A stretch of DNA of 64,000 bases from Chondrosia reniformis (Eukaryota; Porifera; Demospongiae; Chondrillida; Chondrillidae). Below the pieces are notes generated by a model. That model was not told where the DNA came from. It worked only from the letters and a program-made list of their open reading frames with translations, and ran no database searches. This document shows, one piece after another, positions 12,796 through 27,000 of the stretch. Positions within the stretch are counted from its first letter, which is position 1, and every line of letters begins with the position of its first letter. The stretch is from positions 5,239,401-5,303,400 of the forward strand of contig OX359198.1 of the NCBI GenBank assembly GCA_947172415.1, given 5' to 3'. The position numbers were made by a program, and so were the translations under genes.

Positions 12796-13333
12796 GTATA
12801 TGACTGAGTTAATCATGGTACATTGGAATACTGAACTCTCCCCTTCCCAAACCTATATATGTACATATATACATACTAGATACATAATATGTACTAGATA
12901 CATACACAGGAATGTGTATATGCATCTGGCGGATGTTTGGCCAAAAGTTTCATTTCAGACTATAATTAGGGAGTGTGTCAGCTAATTAAGTCCAATAGAG
13001 GCCTTAGGATGTATGCATACGTAGGAGCTGCCTTCCATCACTAATGAGCCACTTTAATGAAGAATGTTTATTAAATACATGATGTAGACGCACTTAATGA
13101 CTGTATGGAAATTGAATATTTTGCATATTTCAAAGTAAACTTTCCTACTACAAATGTGTTGCATCACTGAATTGATATTCTGTTATTACATTATGACACA
13201 ATTAAGTGTTCGTCAGATACCCAATCATCACATTCTGTGACATTATCACTTTTCATTCCCAATCTTTCTCTAATGATCAAAGGATCTATCTATTTCTCTC
13301 CTCTAACCACACCCCTCATTCCTCCCATTGTAG

Positions 13334-14557
13334 AGGTATCTATCTGAGGAAGTCAGTCCCTTCCAAGCTCATCTTCACCATCTTATTGATACTATGCTGG
13401 CATGCTTACATCTTCTTTGCACTGCCAGCCTACAATGGAACGTCAGTTATGTTACTCATTTTATATCATCTTCCATCTCCTCCATCTTCATTCATCTCCT
13501 CCATCCTCCCTTCCATCTCCTTCATCCCCCCATCAATCTCCTCCCCATCTCCCCATCTATCTCCTTCATCTATCTCCATCAAGCTTCCCATCAATTTCCA
13601 TCTCCTCATGTTGTAGTTCCACTTCTTCCCACTCAACCTCTCTCTCTCCTCCATGCAGGCCTTTCCTTGAGAATTATGCAGCTCAAGCTATTTACTTCTT
13701 CAAGGGATGGTACTTTGTGCTCTCAGCATTTCAGATTATTTCAGGCTACCCTTATAGAATCTTGGGTTATGTTTGGGGGAAAACCCCTAGATATATTAGT
13801 GGACTAGTGCTACAAGGGTAAATCCCTCCTGTGGTATGCTATGTACTGTATGTAGCTGAATAATCTGCCACTGTAGGTATCGTCTCATTCCAATAATCCC
13901 CATCCTCCGAGAGGCCATGGACTGGTTTCTTACGCCGACCAGTTGGAGACTGAAACACTGGCTAACTGTTCAAGAGATTTGGGCTCAACTCTTTCTCATA
14001 AAAGTGCAGAGAAAGTGGGAAAAAGTACGTTATCTACATCCAAAGCCAGGTATTTTCAATCTCCCCTCCCTCTTCCCTCATTGATCTGTAGTCATCTTTT
14101 TACATGCAACATGAGAATAATGTATATTTTCCATATTGTTTTAACTGATTGCAGGATTCTCCTCGTAAGCTTGGTACTCCTCCCAGTTCCCTTGTTAAGT
14201 TGCTGATGGGTGGTGGATTGGCAGTCTTCTTCATTGCTCTTATTTGGGGTCCCCTAATCGTCCTCTCTGTTCTCAACACAACCAATGTCCCCAACCCTCC
14301 TACCGACTTCTCAATCACACTCGGCTTCTCCGGATTTCAAGTAAGACTGTGTAGCATAGTTGAAGGTCCTCATGATGTATATCAATATAGCAGTCATCAT
14401 TCGAGGGTTGCATACTGAATATTTTGTTCATTTTGTCACTTGTTTCCTCTACGAACAGCCACTCTTTACAATGAAGGCTCAGAGACGGTTTCTGGAACAG
14501 AGTATTACTGAAGACATGTACGATGAGCTAATTGAAAAGTATAAAAGTGAAGAACAG
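13334..14557 (+). CDS. Piezo mechanosensitive channel, pre-cap membrane and anchor exons (displaced)
   Basis: Five exons, 13334-13441, 13659-13817, 13877-14024, 14155-14340 and 14459-14557, form one frame of 233 codons. In order they encode the RGIYLRKSVPSKLIF membrane segment, then FVLSAFQIISGYPYRILG, the anchor-like YRLIPIIPILREAMDW and WLTVQEIWAQLF, and the outer pore helix LVKLLMGGGLAVFFIALIW. Last comes the start of the cap (FSGFQPLFTMKAQ). These match Piezo RALYLRK, LSAYQIRxGYPxRILG, LRAxMDW, VEDIYAxIF and GGYxPLFTMSAQ. The last exon ends ...KSEEQ in phase 0 at a gtaca donor. The missing continuation is found 7 kb upstream (7285-8545). No earlier Piezo exons lie between 8546 and 13333. 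The first exon starts in mid-codon (phase 2), so the fragment also lacks its N-terminal side. Confidence 0.9.
13465..13610. repeat. CCATCTCCT-type low-complexity tract in a Piezo intron
   Basis: Irregular catctcctccatc units fill much of the intron 13442-13658. Several overlapping open frames here are composition artefacts. Confidence 0.7.
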
Positions 14558-15022
14558 GTACACTGAAATGTCTTAGGCAAAGTTCATTTTAGACCTCTTG
14601 ACACATTTCTCATAGAATGTGTATATTGCATCTCCTTTGAAGGTGGATAAGGTGACGTTCACCTCTTATTATTATAGCTTGCATTGCTAATGCTTATGTT
14701 TGTGCTGTTGTATATACATATGCATGCAAGATTTAATGTAAGCAATTTATGCAATTATATACTTAACGTACATGCATGCACACAATATATTTTCAAGGCA
14801 TCCTTTTTTTGATACATGGCAAAAATCACTGATATAAGTAATTTGGAAATCAGAAGTTTGTAAAGTGTGTATGAATAATGACTTTTCTAGTTCAAGTAAT
14901 CAATTTCCACTTTAATCAGTTAAATTCCAAGTACTTGGTAACACGCTCATCTAGTTAAAAGTAAACATATATACAATTATTATACATATCTACAGTACAC
15001 ATATATATGCATGAAATGTATT
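14558..15022. other. No gene recognised; spacer between Piezo fragment and TEP 3' end
   Basis: AT-rich, with no Piezo cap exon and no other recognisable exon. The Piezo fragment (plus) and the thioester protein gene (minus) converge here. Confidence 0.5.
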
Positions 15023-18000
15023 CTATAGATAAAACATACTGGGCTTGTAGTAATCATAGATGGTCACTGGGACAGGCTTCAAATCCTGAACTTCAAATCT
15101 GGTTTCACAATGTACTTCAAGATGTGCATCATCTCTAGGAACAGAATCCATGTAAAACACCACATTGTCACCCTTCACTTCATTACGCTGGATATTCACC
15201 TTTGCCTAAAATCAAAGGTTAAACTGCATGAAACATTTCTTATGTATATGCAATAGTTATATATAGCACAAAGACTTAAGGACCATGGTCAAAATATAAT
15301 ACAAGGCTGAGGTCAGATATTTCAGCGAAGTTTAGGCAATAAGCATTACTGACCACATCTTGTATAAACTTTACATGCCACATATCCTTAATCACAACTT
15401 GTACTGTATGGCAGATGCCCTTGTTATCAGCCTGTTACTATGTTGTGTTGTAAATTTGCAATGGTTTCTCATCATAATATATTGAAAATACATTGAATAG
15501 GGTGACCATGTTTATTTTCAGCCATCCCTACTTAGGGAGTACTAACGCATAAACTCTGCTATATTGATCAGGCTTGTATAAAAAGTTTCTTCCATGGCAA
15601 CTAACATACATGTACGTACGTACCTTTCCCGTCTCATACTTTTCAAAGACACAGCCTGAAGGCAGTTGGACATCCAGTATTGCCATGTTAGACTGTCTTG
15701 CACATGAATAACTGGGGATGGGATACATAAGACAGTTTCAAGGATATGATGAAACTCCTCATTAGAGACATAGGCGCTGGCTTACCTGAAATCTATGCCC
15801 ATTATTCTCTTTCCGTCTTCAGAGTCAGGTTCAGTTGGTTTAGACTCAACTTCGAGACTGAAGCAGTTCTCACTGTCACAGCAGTTGCATCCATGGTAAG
15901 TTGTAACAGCCTATTAAACAGAGTGAGGGACTCATGGTCTGACACTGAATTTAGAATTAACTTTGTACCTGAACAATTGCGTTTCCAGTACCATTCACAC
16001 CAACTTGAACAGTTTGTGGCATTGAAGACAGCTATAATTAGAATAGGTACAGATTAAACTTATAATTCTTAAGTCTCTATATATAAGTTATAAAAATATC
16101 TACTTGCAGTCAATCAATATGACTAAATATTTGCAAATTATATTCAACTTTCAAATGTGAGACACCTTTACTATAATTACAGCAACACTTTCCATATATA
16201 ATTAATATGCATGTGAAGCTATTGAGAATACAAATACAATAGGCTTCTTTTATATACGTAGTACTACATACTTAGAGGAAACATACAGTACATATGGAGC
16301 TTTGGACAAAGATACAGTTTATATTAGTAACATGGCAAAATGAGTACGTATATACAAACTGTTAGTAGTGGTTCAAAGGGTTAAAAATGTATGAAATAGT
16401 GGTTCACTTCAGTCTAACTTACCTTCAATTCATGTCTAGTGTATCTGTTGGCTTCAGTTAGAATAACTGTTTCTGATCGATCACTGAAATCAACTAAAAT
16501 TTCCATGTTAAGTGTTTTAGAAAAGGTGCTTCCGGCAAACTTGGCTAATGCTTCCATAGCAACAATTGTATCCTAAAATTTAAAGGACAAGGTATTGATG
16601 CATGCATTTGTAATTGCCTTTAAGCATTGAAGATTCAAGTTCTGAAACTTGTGAATGCATGATGCTACAAATATCTAGAGTAACTGTTCTAGTATATATA
16701 TACTAATATATGTCAAGGTCTGGGTTTTAAGTCAAGTATATATGGGAGTTCAACTGTACCATAACAATATGGTAAACCTATTTTCAATGGTACAGAGAGG
16801 CTCTTTGCTGTGAGATTGTTTTGACTCTTCAAACTATAAGTTGTCAAGCAGTTAGCTATTCTACAATGCATCAGCATCAAAACCTTAAAGTGTACCAGAT
16901 GACCCAAATGGGCCCTGTTTCCAGTCCAGTCCAGGACAAACACACAACCACATACACACACACATATACATATCGAAGTTCGTGGAAACACTAGCCGAAA
17001 GTCACAAAGATTTGTTCAAACGTTTTGGCTTCCTACGGGAGCCTTCGTCAGTGAATAATTAACACTTACAGGCACTGTGACTTTCGGCTAGTGTTTCCAC
17101 AAACTTCGACATGTATTTTCCTAGCCACTCAGGCCTTTATCGTATCGTACACATATACATACTTGTGAGCTTCCGAAGCTTCCTCTACTGTTCTGTTGCT
17201 TCAGTAACCAGTTAGCTAGGCAAGGGGTATATGTGTTGTCGTTAGCCTCCAGCAGTGCAAGGAGGGCATATCCGGTGGTCTCCACACAGTCTGAAGTGAT
17301 CACATTGTCCTCATTATTTATTTGGGAGTCACAGTCCTCATCGTCACTTGAGGTCTCAGCAGTACAGCTGTTGCAGAGGTAGCAACCACCAGGATCTATA
17401 TATTAGCAAGCAGTGGGGAGTTACTTAGATAGTAACCACCAAGATCTAATATATTAGGTAACAGGGGTTTTAATAGTTACCACAAATTAGTGTTTACAGT
17501 CATCCAACCAAGATAAGACTTTGGTCTCTTAGCTGGTTTGGCTAATATACTCTGTCTTCTTATACATTCTTACATTGTCTGCTTGTCACAATCTCTCCCT
17601 CTAGTCGTCTCAGCAAAGTTTGAGTCAAAGTGTTTCTAGAATCTCTTAGCATCATTGCATATGTGGAAAGGGCAAGAGTGTATGTACATTCTTTCCTTCT
17701 CATTTCATTGTCACTCCAATAATCAGAGAGGCACTTCTTAGCCTGATTTGTAGAATTGACAAGCTAGTACATAGAACAATAAGAGCGGAGTATATTCCCA
17801 TACATACAGTTCACTGACCACACACATAAATTGACAAGCTAGCACATAGAACAATAAGAGCGGAGTATATTCCCATACATACAGTTCACTGACCACACAC
17901 ATAAATGACAGTTCATTCATAAATGGAGTCGCAATGCTCTCCTCACTCAAAGAGTTCCAAAACTCAAGGCTAATATCATAAACCAAATGCTTTACGCTAT

Positions 18001-21000
18001 CAGTTAGAGTAATGGAGCCTGCCGAGAAGTATTTTACAAAAAAGGAATAACTAAATGGGACCAGTCATTTATATTTACGATACTAATGATGTGGCTGTTT
18101 AATGACTAATAATATACTGTATATAGCAAAGTTACACTGTAAGCAAGTCTCATGAATTCAACTTACATTATCTGATGTTTCAACTTCATTATAGTAGTGC
18201 AGGGCAACCAAGGCATAAGCAGTCATTGAAGCGCTGTTATCCTATGATTTAAGCAGATTTAAGCAAGAAATGTAGTTGGCACATTCTCTTCAACCCCAAT
18301 GTCACTTAAATGAGACTAAGAGCCTAATGCACTTATTTGGCCTTACTAAGGGCCTCCTTACCATTAGTCTGTAATTGTGGACTACTCCAACTCTAGGGAA
18401 GCAGCCATTTTTTTCTTGCTTCCCTCGAATCCAATTGAAGGCCGACCTCATGACACTACCATCTATAAAGCTTGTATCCTCTAGGAACACGTCAATATTA
18501 GCAAAAGATTTCAAAGCAAATGCAGTCAGCCTAAATGGATAATAAACTTAGTAAATGCTTTGAGGAAAATATGAATAAAAGCAAACACACACGTCCAAAC
18601 CGTTTAACGTACACTTCAGATCCAAAACAATACCACTGAAGTGAATATGCAATGGTAAATTATAACTAGGGCATCAGATATATGTAAGTAGCAGCACATT
18701 TGGCCACTATTAAAGCTACATATAGTAGCCAAAGTATAAAGGTGTGCCAACTTATGGAAAGATAGACTACTGATGCTTGCACTATCAAGAGAGGCATCCC
18801 AAATGATTGCAAATGTAATATGTATACATATATACAGAAAGGCCTTCACTTACCAAAGACTAGGTTTTGTGGTTGGCCAGATAGCAAAACCTCCATCAAA
18901 GGTTTGATAAGTCAATTCTTGCTGGTAACCTGGGTGCATACATTAAAGAGTACAGAGTGAAGTATACATATAAATAAATACATTGAAAGGGAGGCCATCA
19001 TCACACTCTCCATCCACACTACCACATAATTAACATATTACAGATATATAATCAGTGCATCCCAATTAATCCACCACAACTGGTTTGGTAAAATTGTGGC
19101 CAATTTGCAGGGTTGATGGATTACAAAGTGCTAATAGGTATTTGTTAGGACCTATTGGTCCCCAAATAATGTGGGAGATGGCAGATCTAGCAGATGGCCA
19201 ATTATACATATTGTTTTGCAGTTGTCTTATAAACGAATTTGATCAGAATGATTCCATGCAGGTAGATCTAGCAGTTTGGTACAATAAACATGGTGATTAT
19301 CCGGGATGTACTGTATACGTACTTACTGTGTATATGAATATAATGTCAATTACTGTGTATACATACAGTATGTGTGTACATGCATACCTTTCATTAGATG
19401 TACTCTAATCTTTGCCCATATATGGTCCTCGAGTTGTTTGGTTTTTCTGAGGTAATTGGCAACTAAATAGTTTGTCATAGTCTTTACAAGGTTCTGCTCT
19501 CCACATCCAGTTGGTACTACTAGTAGGTTCTCCAAGTTGGGAGGAGACATTACATCACCTGTAAAGATGAATTACATAATACGTACATACAGGAGACAGT
19601 AGATCCAACTACATCATATATATAGACATACAATGAAGTATTGCCTAAGTCCCTTAAATAAAACCACCTTAATTCCTTAAAACAGTATGTATGGCATGGA
19701 TATTTTGTTATGTAATTATTATGTCACAGGATAGTAGAAGAGGTATTATAATTAATTTAATTATACGTACTTGAAATGCACTCAAGTTTTAGCAATGAAA
19801 GATAATAGAAACCTATATCCATATGAATATAGCTTAGACCTATTTACGTACTTAAGGTAAAATACTAGCTATATATATGTCTGAGCAATGCATGTGATCC
19901 ATCTCTATATATACTGAAACTAACCTGTGATAACAATAGTTCCTACATCAGACCCAGGTATAACGCAGTCCGGAAGTGTAAACTCAAAGTCTAACTCTTT
20001 GTGGCTTTCCTCTTGCCTCACAAATTCAGTCTTCACTTTCTCAAATTTCTTACATCCAGGTTTTACGAAGAGAAGTTTCTCAACGCTATCACCTGGATTA
20101 TCAAGATATGAAGCCGTCACTCTAATAGGTAGCCTGCCGATTCCTCTAGCATGAATCATAATCTCAGTATGAGCACTGGATCCAGCAGGTACAGGTATAA
20201 GTACTCGATAACGACCAATTATTGACAAATTTTCATCTAATACAATGTCAATTGTAACCTACATAAGGAAAATTATAAATAAGGCTCGGAAGGAATAGGA
20301 AGAATATTTCAATGTCACAAAAATAGGTAAATATAAATACATATAGCTTGTGTTTGTACATACAAACATATGATCTTAATGAATGCGTACATTCAATTAG
20401 TCTAAAATTTAGCCATATTCTGCGACATGTTAATATGTATTATGTAAGGGCAAGTTGTAATATACTCCTTACCAAGTGATCACTGTTAAGAAAGTTGAAG
20501 ATAAGTGGTTTAAGAGTTAAAGTTTCTCCAAAATTGATGGAATATGGCAGCTCCAGTGACACAAAGAATGGTTTGAAGACTCTTAAGCTTGTTTGAGAGC
20601 TAAACCCAAGGCCAAAGACCTTTGAGAAGGCGAGAGCCTCTCCAATCCAAGTGGTGATTGTGTCAGGAGCTTCAGTCTCCAATTTACCAAAGCCATCTTC
20701 CCTATATAAGGAAGTACGTAAACATTTTAAGGGGGATACAAATGGCCATTACATGTAGATCAATCTATTTTTTGCCATATTGTATATCAGGAATTGAATG
20801 TGTATGTATGTCTAAAGAATGTGAGATTGTGAGTTTTGCTTGCAATCTTTTGACACATTGACTTGACACCTCAGTACATAATTCTGTATACTAGTCTGTA
20901 CACCTTCAGCTTCATCTCACATTCTTTTAGCTACAATATTTTATTTGTACCTGTAATTTGGATATATCTCCATCTATATAGACTACCCTTGCATTCAATT

Positions 21001-24000
21001 ACTGATGATACATGGACAAAACTAAACCACATCAGAAGCTCTAAAAGTCATAAGATGATTCTTTCAAAGCACATCAGGGTATATTACGCTTACCCTGTTT
21101 CAACAATACCAAAGAACATACTCTCCGGGAAGAACCTCCTGACACCACTGTCTTCTTCAACTTCTTCCACAACATCTTCCTTTGTAACAATATCTGGTTC
21201 AACAGTAAACAGAATATAGAAAGAGCAGATGAACGAGAGGTTCCTAATTTTCCTAAGGAGCTAATCTATAAATTTAAAGTCCTTTACTAAGTATGTCTAT
21301 GTATATTGTCAAACAATGTCACCCATTTTCTAGTCATATACATACATACGTATATAGCTAAATTAGCAAGCATCCTTAAAATTGCTATTGTATACTTGTA
21401 TGTAAATACCTATCTTACCTATATAATATCACATCCTAATACAAAATTTCAATTTGCTATTGCTGATTGCTAAAATTAGTCTGTGTCAAATCAAACACCT
21501 TTCAAAATTTTAATTAATTAGCCAATAATATTTCAATCACTATATGGTTCAGTGATGTTTTAGCATAAAAAGCTAATGCACAAGAGAAGATATGTGTCCT
21601 GCATTCATTAATGCAAGTCTAATTTAAATGGAAATCACCTGCAATTCTATCTGGTCCAGGTCGCCCCCTAAAGTCAATAGGTGATGGTAGTGTAGTGGGT
21701 GAAACAATAGTAGGAGCCGTGGGTAGGTACATGTTTGTTCTAATGTAGACTCCGAGATACTAATTGAAAATAAAGGAAATACATACTAAACTGATATATA
21801 GTTACTGTATACGTATTGAGAGCTGAGTAATGTTCACCTGAAGAATTTTATTAATATCAATTTTCTGCGGTTCTTGACATTGTTGTGGACAGCACTGGGT
21901 CCGTATTTCTGTGTTACAGTTTGTATTTAAATCTTTTACGGTGTTGTAAGCCATTGAGTCCTTTTTGTCACATACCTGTATATATATTATAACACAAGTA
22001 CATATACCATATATATGGTGAATGCTCAAATCATATCCAGCAGCATGGATGGGTAATTATAAATTTATACATACATACAATGTATATTCTGCTGATGTAT
22101 ATCCATACATATATGGATGGATGGATGGGTGAGACAAGATGAATGCCTTATTTGTGATCAGGTGAGTGAAACTCATGCTTACTGAATTTTGTTTTCCACT
22201 TTCACAACTATCAGCTAGTAATGTCAAACTCTTGTCATAGATGGACACCAGTACTGGAGTGTTCGGTCTTGATCTTACAACTACATCCAAATTGGCACCA
22301 GGAGTTACATATTTGTCAGGGGAGATCCTGGTTTTGGCACCCCTTCGCCTGAACAGCAATCCAGTCTGAGAACAGGGAAGGTGATGTCATATTAAGCAGC
22401 AGACAGGTTCCATTTATGAGTAAAGTGTTAAATGTATACTGATCCTTCCCATTTACTTACATTTATCAATGTAAACTTATCAGGAGAAAGTCTGTTTAGT
22501 CGTACTTAAGTATATAAGTGCATAGCTATAATATCAATGTACGTATTTCATCTATATTGGCATCTAAATATTCATATAAAATCAACATGGTTATATACGC
22601 CAAACCCATTTTATTGATACATTCATGTGTTCACTATAAGTCTATTCCTGCCTTCTTACCGATCTCAGTTGACATTTAATATCTTTTTCAAGGATATCTC
22701 CAACCACTTCTCCATCTTCTCTTGCAAAGTAACACAAAACTTGAAACCTTGGAGAGTGATCACGAGTTACAATTACTTGAAAGGTGTGATCCATGCTGCC
22801 ATTCACAAAGTAAGTATTCTTTTCCAAAAGTCTTCCTCCGCTGGTTGTCTAAAGACAGAGGACACATTATCAACATACAGTATTCTGTTCAACTGTATAA
22901 TGGTGTTGATAAATGCTAGTAAAATGGCCTTACCAAACAATGCAGCTTGTCCATTTTTCTGTTTGAAGAAGCTTTGACATTTAGTCTCTGCCCAGCCTTC
23001 AGAGAAAGAAACATATAATAATTAATGCAAAGTGTATATTTCCTTACAAACCTCTTGCATTAATATTCAAACATTATTCTATAAATGCATATGCATATAC
23101 AATGCAAGTTACAATGTACTATAATTATCTATGTATACATATAAAGGTAATGCGAGCCAAATGTTCACAAAAGCAGTAATTTTAGGGTGATGTTTAATAT
23201 GGCCTCCATTTTCCCAAGAATTGAAGATAACTTAAAATATAAAAGCTTAGATTGTACTAAATGTATCATATACATATATTATAAATGAAAGTCATAACAG
23301 TTATACACATACGTATATGGATACATATGTACTTATACTGTTTGTTAGTTGTATTATTTGTTAGTCATTGAATATAACAGTTGTATTAATAATATATGTA
23401 CATACGTATGTATACACAAGCGTACCATCAGGTTTGCCCTGTGTCCGTGCAACTTAAGATAGCTCCTGCTGGGAGAATAAGCTGGAGCTGGTGATTTACA
23501 GAGTTGCACCTTCTCACATAGAAAATCTTCAAAGATTGGTGTTACCTACAGTACATGCATATATACCAAGTTACAGGATATATACATATACACATGTACA
23601 ATAAAATATTAGTTAAAATACATTTTGTAATATCTCCATTAACTTTTGCTTACCACAATCCTCAAGCAGTTGGCATTATCTGGTATTTCGACATCATAGC
23701 TCCAACCTCCCTTAAGAGAACTAGTCTTCCTTGGCAGTGTTGATTTGTATAGTACTTGATCGCCATTGTTGATAGATACTTCAATGTTGAAGTCTGCATT
23801 TGCAGGTGTACCATCAGGGTTGGTTGCCGTGACCTGAAGGAAGAGATAAATAGTGATAGTAAGGATGACTTCTTAATTACTGATAATCTTTCAATTGGCC
23901 AAATTGACATGAAAGTGAATAAGTGATACTATATACATGACATAGTTACAATAATAATATTCATGTACATGTATTTTTATATTGAAGTATCTTAACTGGG

Positions 24001-27000
24001 AAGACCTTTAGCTAATTCCTTCTATATACATAGATATTCTAGGTACCCTGTGTAACATATAGTAAGAAATTGAAAAAAATGAGTGATGACAGACACGTAC
24101 AGTACGTATGTATGTAGTAATACTCATGTTGAATGAACTTATACATAGATTAATGATTTAATTGTGTAGATTAATTGCTTATGATGAAACAGTTTGGCTA
24201 CACTTGCTACACTACATGTATGTACTCATACCCTGATTGGATAGGTAAGTCCAGGCCGGAACACCCGAGGCATGTACTCATCATCAAACGCAAATTTTAC
24301 AGTTGCTGCTTCAAGTGGAAATGAATATGTAGAGTTGTACATCAAACCACGGCCCATTTCCTCCACTTGTGCCACAATTCTGATTCTTGTAGATACACAA
24401 AATGGATCATATCTGTAGCGAAGAATTCGCTTGTACTCTTCAGTCAACACAGAAAAGTTCATTTTTCCATCAACCTTCAGAAATGCAATGCGATGAAGTA
24501 TAAACTAAAACACTGGATAGTTTCTACTGTTTAAGGCATATCTAACATGTTGCTATAGACTGTACTTACTAGCTCCTGCCTGATCTCATAAAATTCAAAT
24601 GTCTCTCTTCTTCCTTTAGATTCTAATATAAACTTGACATCTGCCATCCCTTCCACAGGCTCACCAAAAACATATCTACGTATAAGGACCAGACTTATCA
24701 GTTACAGATTGAAGGAAGGTAACTATTTTAAGTATCTACTTAGCTTCATCAAAATCCAAAGTTATCTAATAATTATCTTTCTAAATGTTTCCAATTTGAA
24801 TACACATGCTATTCTTTACAGACTAATATGTATCAGTAGCACTTATCATAATTATCCTTATAGTCTCTTGAAAGTATTAGGCATGCTATATACTGTACTT
24901 GACTTAATGGATCGACCTAGGACTAGTTTTCACAAGCCTTAAATTCAACACAACAACAACTTTCTTTCTTTGCAATGTTTCACCTATCACAGGCTTCCAG
25001 CAAAATATATCCTTATGACAAGTGTTACTGTCTGCCTATATCAATCTATACACGTAGTGACCTTATATAATACATGGCCCAATGGAAGAAGAAAGAGAAC
25101 ACTATAATTCAAATATTATGGATATCATGCCTATGAAGCTAAGGAAGCATAAAGAGGATAGAGAGACTTAAAAACACAATTTCTCAGACTAGTTACCTGA
25201 GGCAAATCTAATGAGCCTTGGATGTGGATATTCTTGGGCTTATTCATGTTATATATAGTATTGTTATGCAAGTAAGTTAACTCACTCAGCAGATAAATCA
25301 CCCTCTATGGTGTCATCAGCTTTGGTGAGAAACTTAGGTCCAGTTACAGTAACCTCAAACTTTGGAAGAACTACAGTAGGTATATATATATACGTATATG
25401 TATACAGTAACCTCAAGCATTTGAAGGACTACGTACAATAAGTATATATGTACATATGTAATCAATAGATGATAATAAAAAAAAAAATAATAAGTGGCAT
25501 TTTAAGACAAGTCTATATATTGTAAAGGGAATTCAATACGTATGTATATCTGTACAAGTATGGAGTATCTATATAGTATCTACTGTATGTACTGTATTTA
25601 CAAGTAACACAGTCATTACACATACCAAACTCGTCTACTTTGAAGTTACAAACTTCACTTTTGTAGAACCCATGCCAACTACATGTTCCTCTCATACTCT
25701 AAATATTAACACAAGAGGAACAAATCAGTGGTCACTTTCACACAATTATAAATTTACACAGATATATGTGTGTATACGTATGTGTATGATAGTATATTAG
25801 TCAATTAGCTATCTGGCTATTATTATCAGCTTACATTTTCAGTGACAGTAATGTAGTAGTCACCGAGTGGTGGTTCATCAGCAAGAGGCATCTTACCACA
25901 CCAATAACCTTAGAAAAAGAGAGGTAGAGAAACTTAATACAGAATACTTAGTATATTATACAAATATTAATTCAGCAACCACCTATACATTCTATAATGA
26001 AATTATGAGAAAACTGACCATCTTCTGACACATCAGCTGATTTCCATTGAGCTACCATTCTTCTTCTGTTATCCTGCACATCGACAATAGTACATTCATA
26101 CTTAAAGAAAGCTAAAATAGGGCAGATTACCTATATTCCACCACAACTTAACTTACTCTTATGTACTTCAAACATTTTCACTCATTTACATAACACACAT
26201 ACATCTAGGCACAATCACTTCCCATCACACAAACACACAAACACACATGTACACACACACACACAAAAACATATACTATCCATTAACCTACCCTAATCAC
26301 CACTGATACCTAAAGGAAGAGAAATATAATTAAGAGTCAATTAAAAGGCCTATAAACTATTGTATGTGGATGTGTATTATATACATACCTATACATATAT
26401 TATGTATTATAATATAATCATGTGTGAACTCACATCAGCACTTCTAGGTCTTGTTAAGGCATCCATGGCAACCACACAAAATTTTACTAATGAAGGGAGA
26501 TCAGAGAGAAAAATTAATAAGTAGTCATGTTTTAGACTATGTTTATATGGCATCAGTCCATAAGTTAAAAGGTTAAGATTACAATTTGAGAGTGACAGAC
26601 AGGATGTTAGGGACACTCAGCAAGATCTATCAAATTATCACTAACACATACATAACACCAGACAGTAGGCAATGGTATCACTCACATGAAAAACAGTTTT
26701 CAACATTCTACTTATGAGTAAAGGCCTATAGGGAACTAAACCTAGTGAGAGCCTTGGATGGGGATACTAGAATTTTTTCTCCTATATCTCTTCTTCTCCA
26801 CTGGAACAGACAGCTGGGAAATCCATCCTTCATCAGTGACTCTGGGAATTTTTGTCTTCTTTTTGATCTTTTGTGAGTCCTTGGCTCTCTGTACTAATCT
26901 AGGGGTCTTGTATACACACATACACATTTTTATGCATACATACAATATACCTTCTTGGGATGGCTTGTAAATGGGTTTGTCTGTCTTAATCATCAGCATT

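Noticed and set aside
13206..13821. Three overlapping long plus frames around 13.2-13.8 kb as separate genes
   Set aside because: They combine Piezo exons with CT-rich intron sequence; the splice-aware reading explains the coding parts.
17764..18013. Open frame on the minus strand reading SITLTDSVKHLVYDISLEFW as an extra TEP exon
   Set aside because: Flanking TEP exons already join in phase 0 with good family agreement. The frame runs through the 75-bp duplication and has no counterpart in the family.
21838..21975. Cys-rich TEP exon as an anaphylatoxin domain
   Set aside because: It lacks the CC...C...C...CC spacing of C3a-type domains; too few cysteines.
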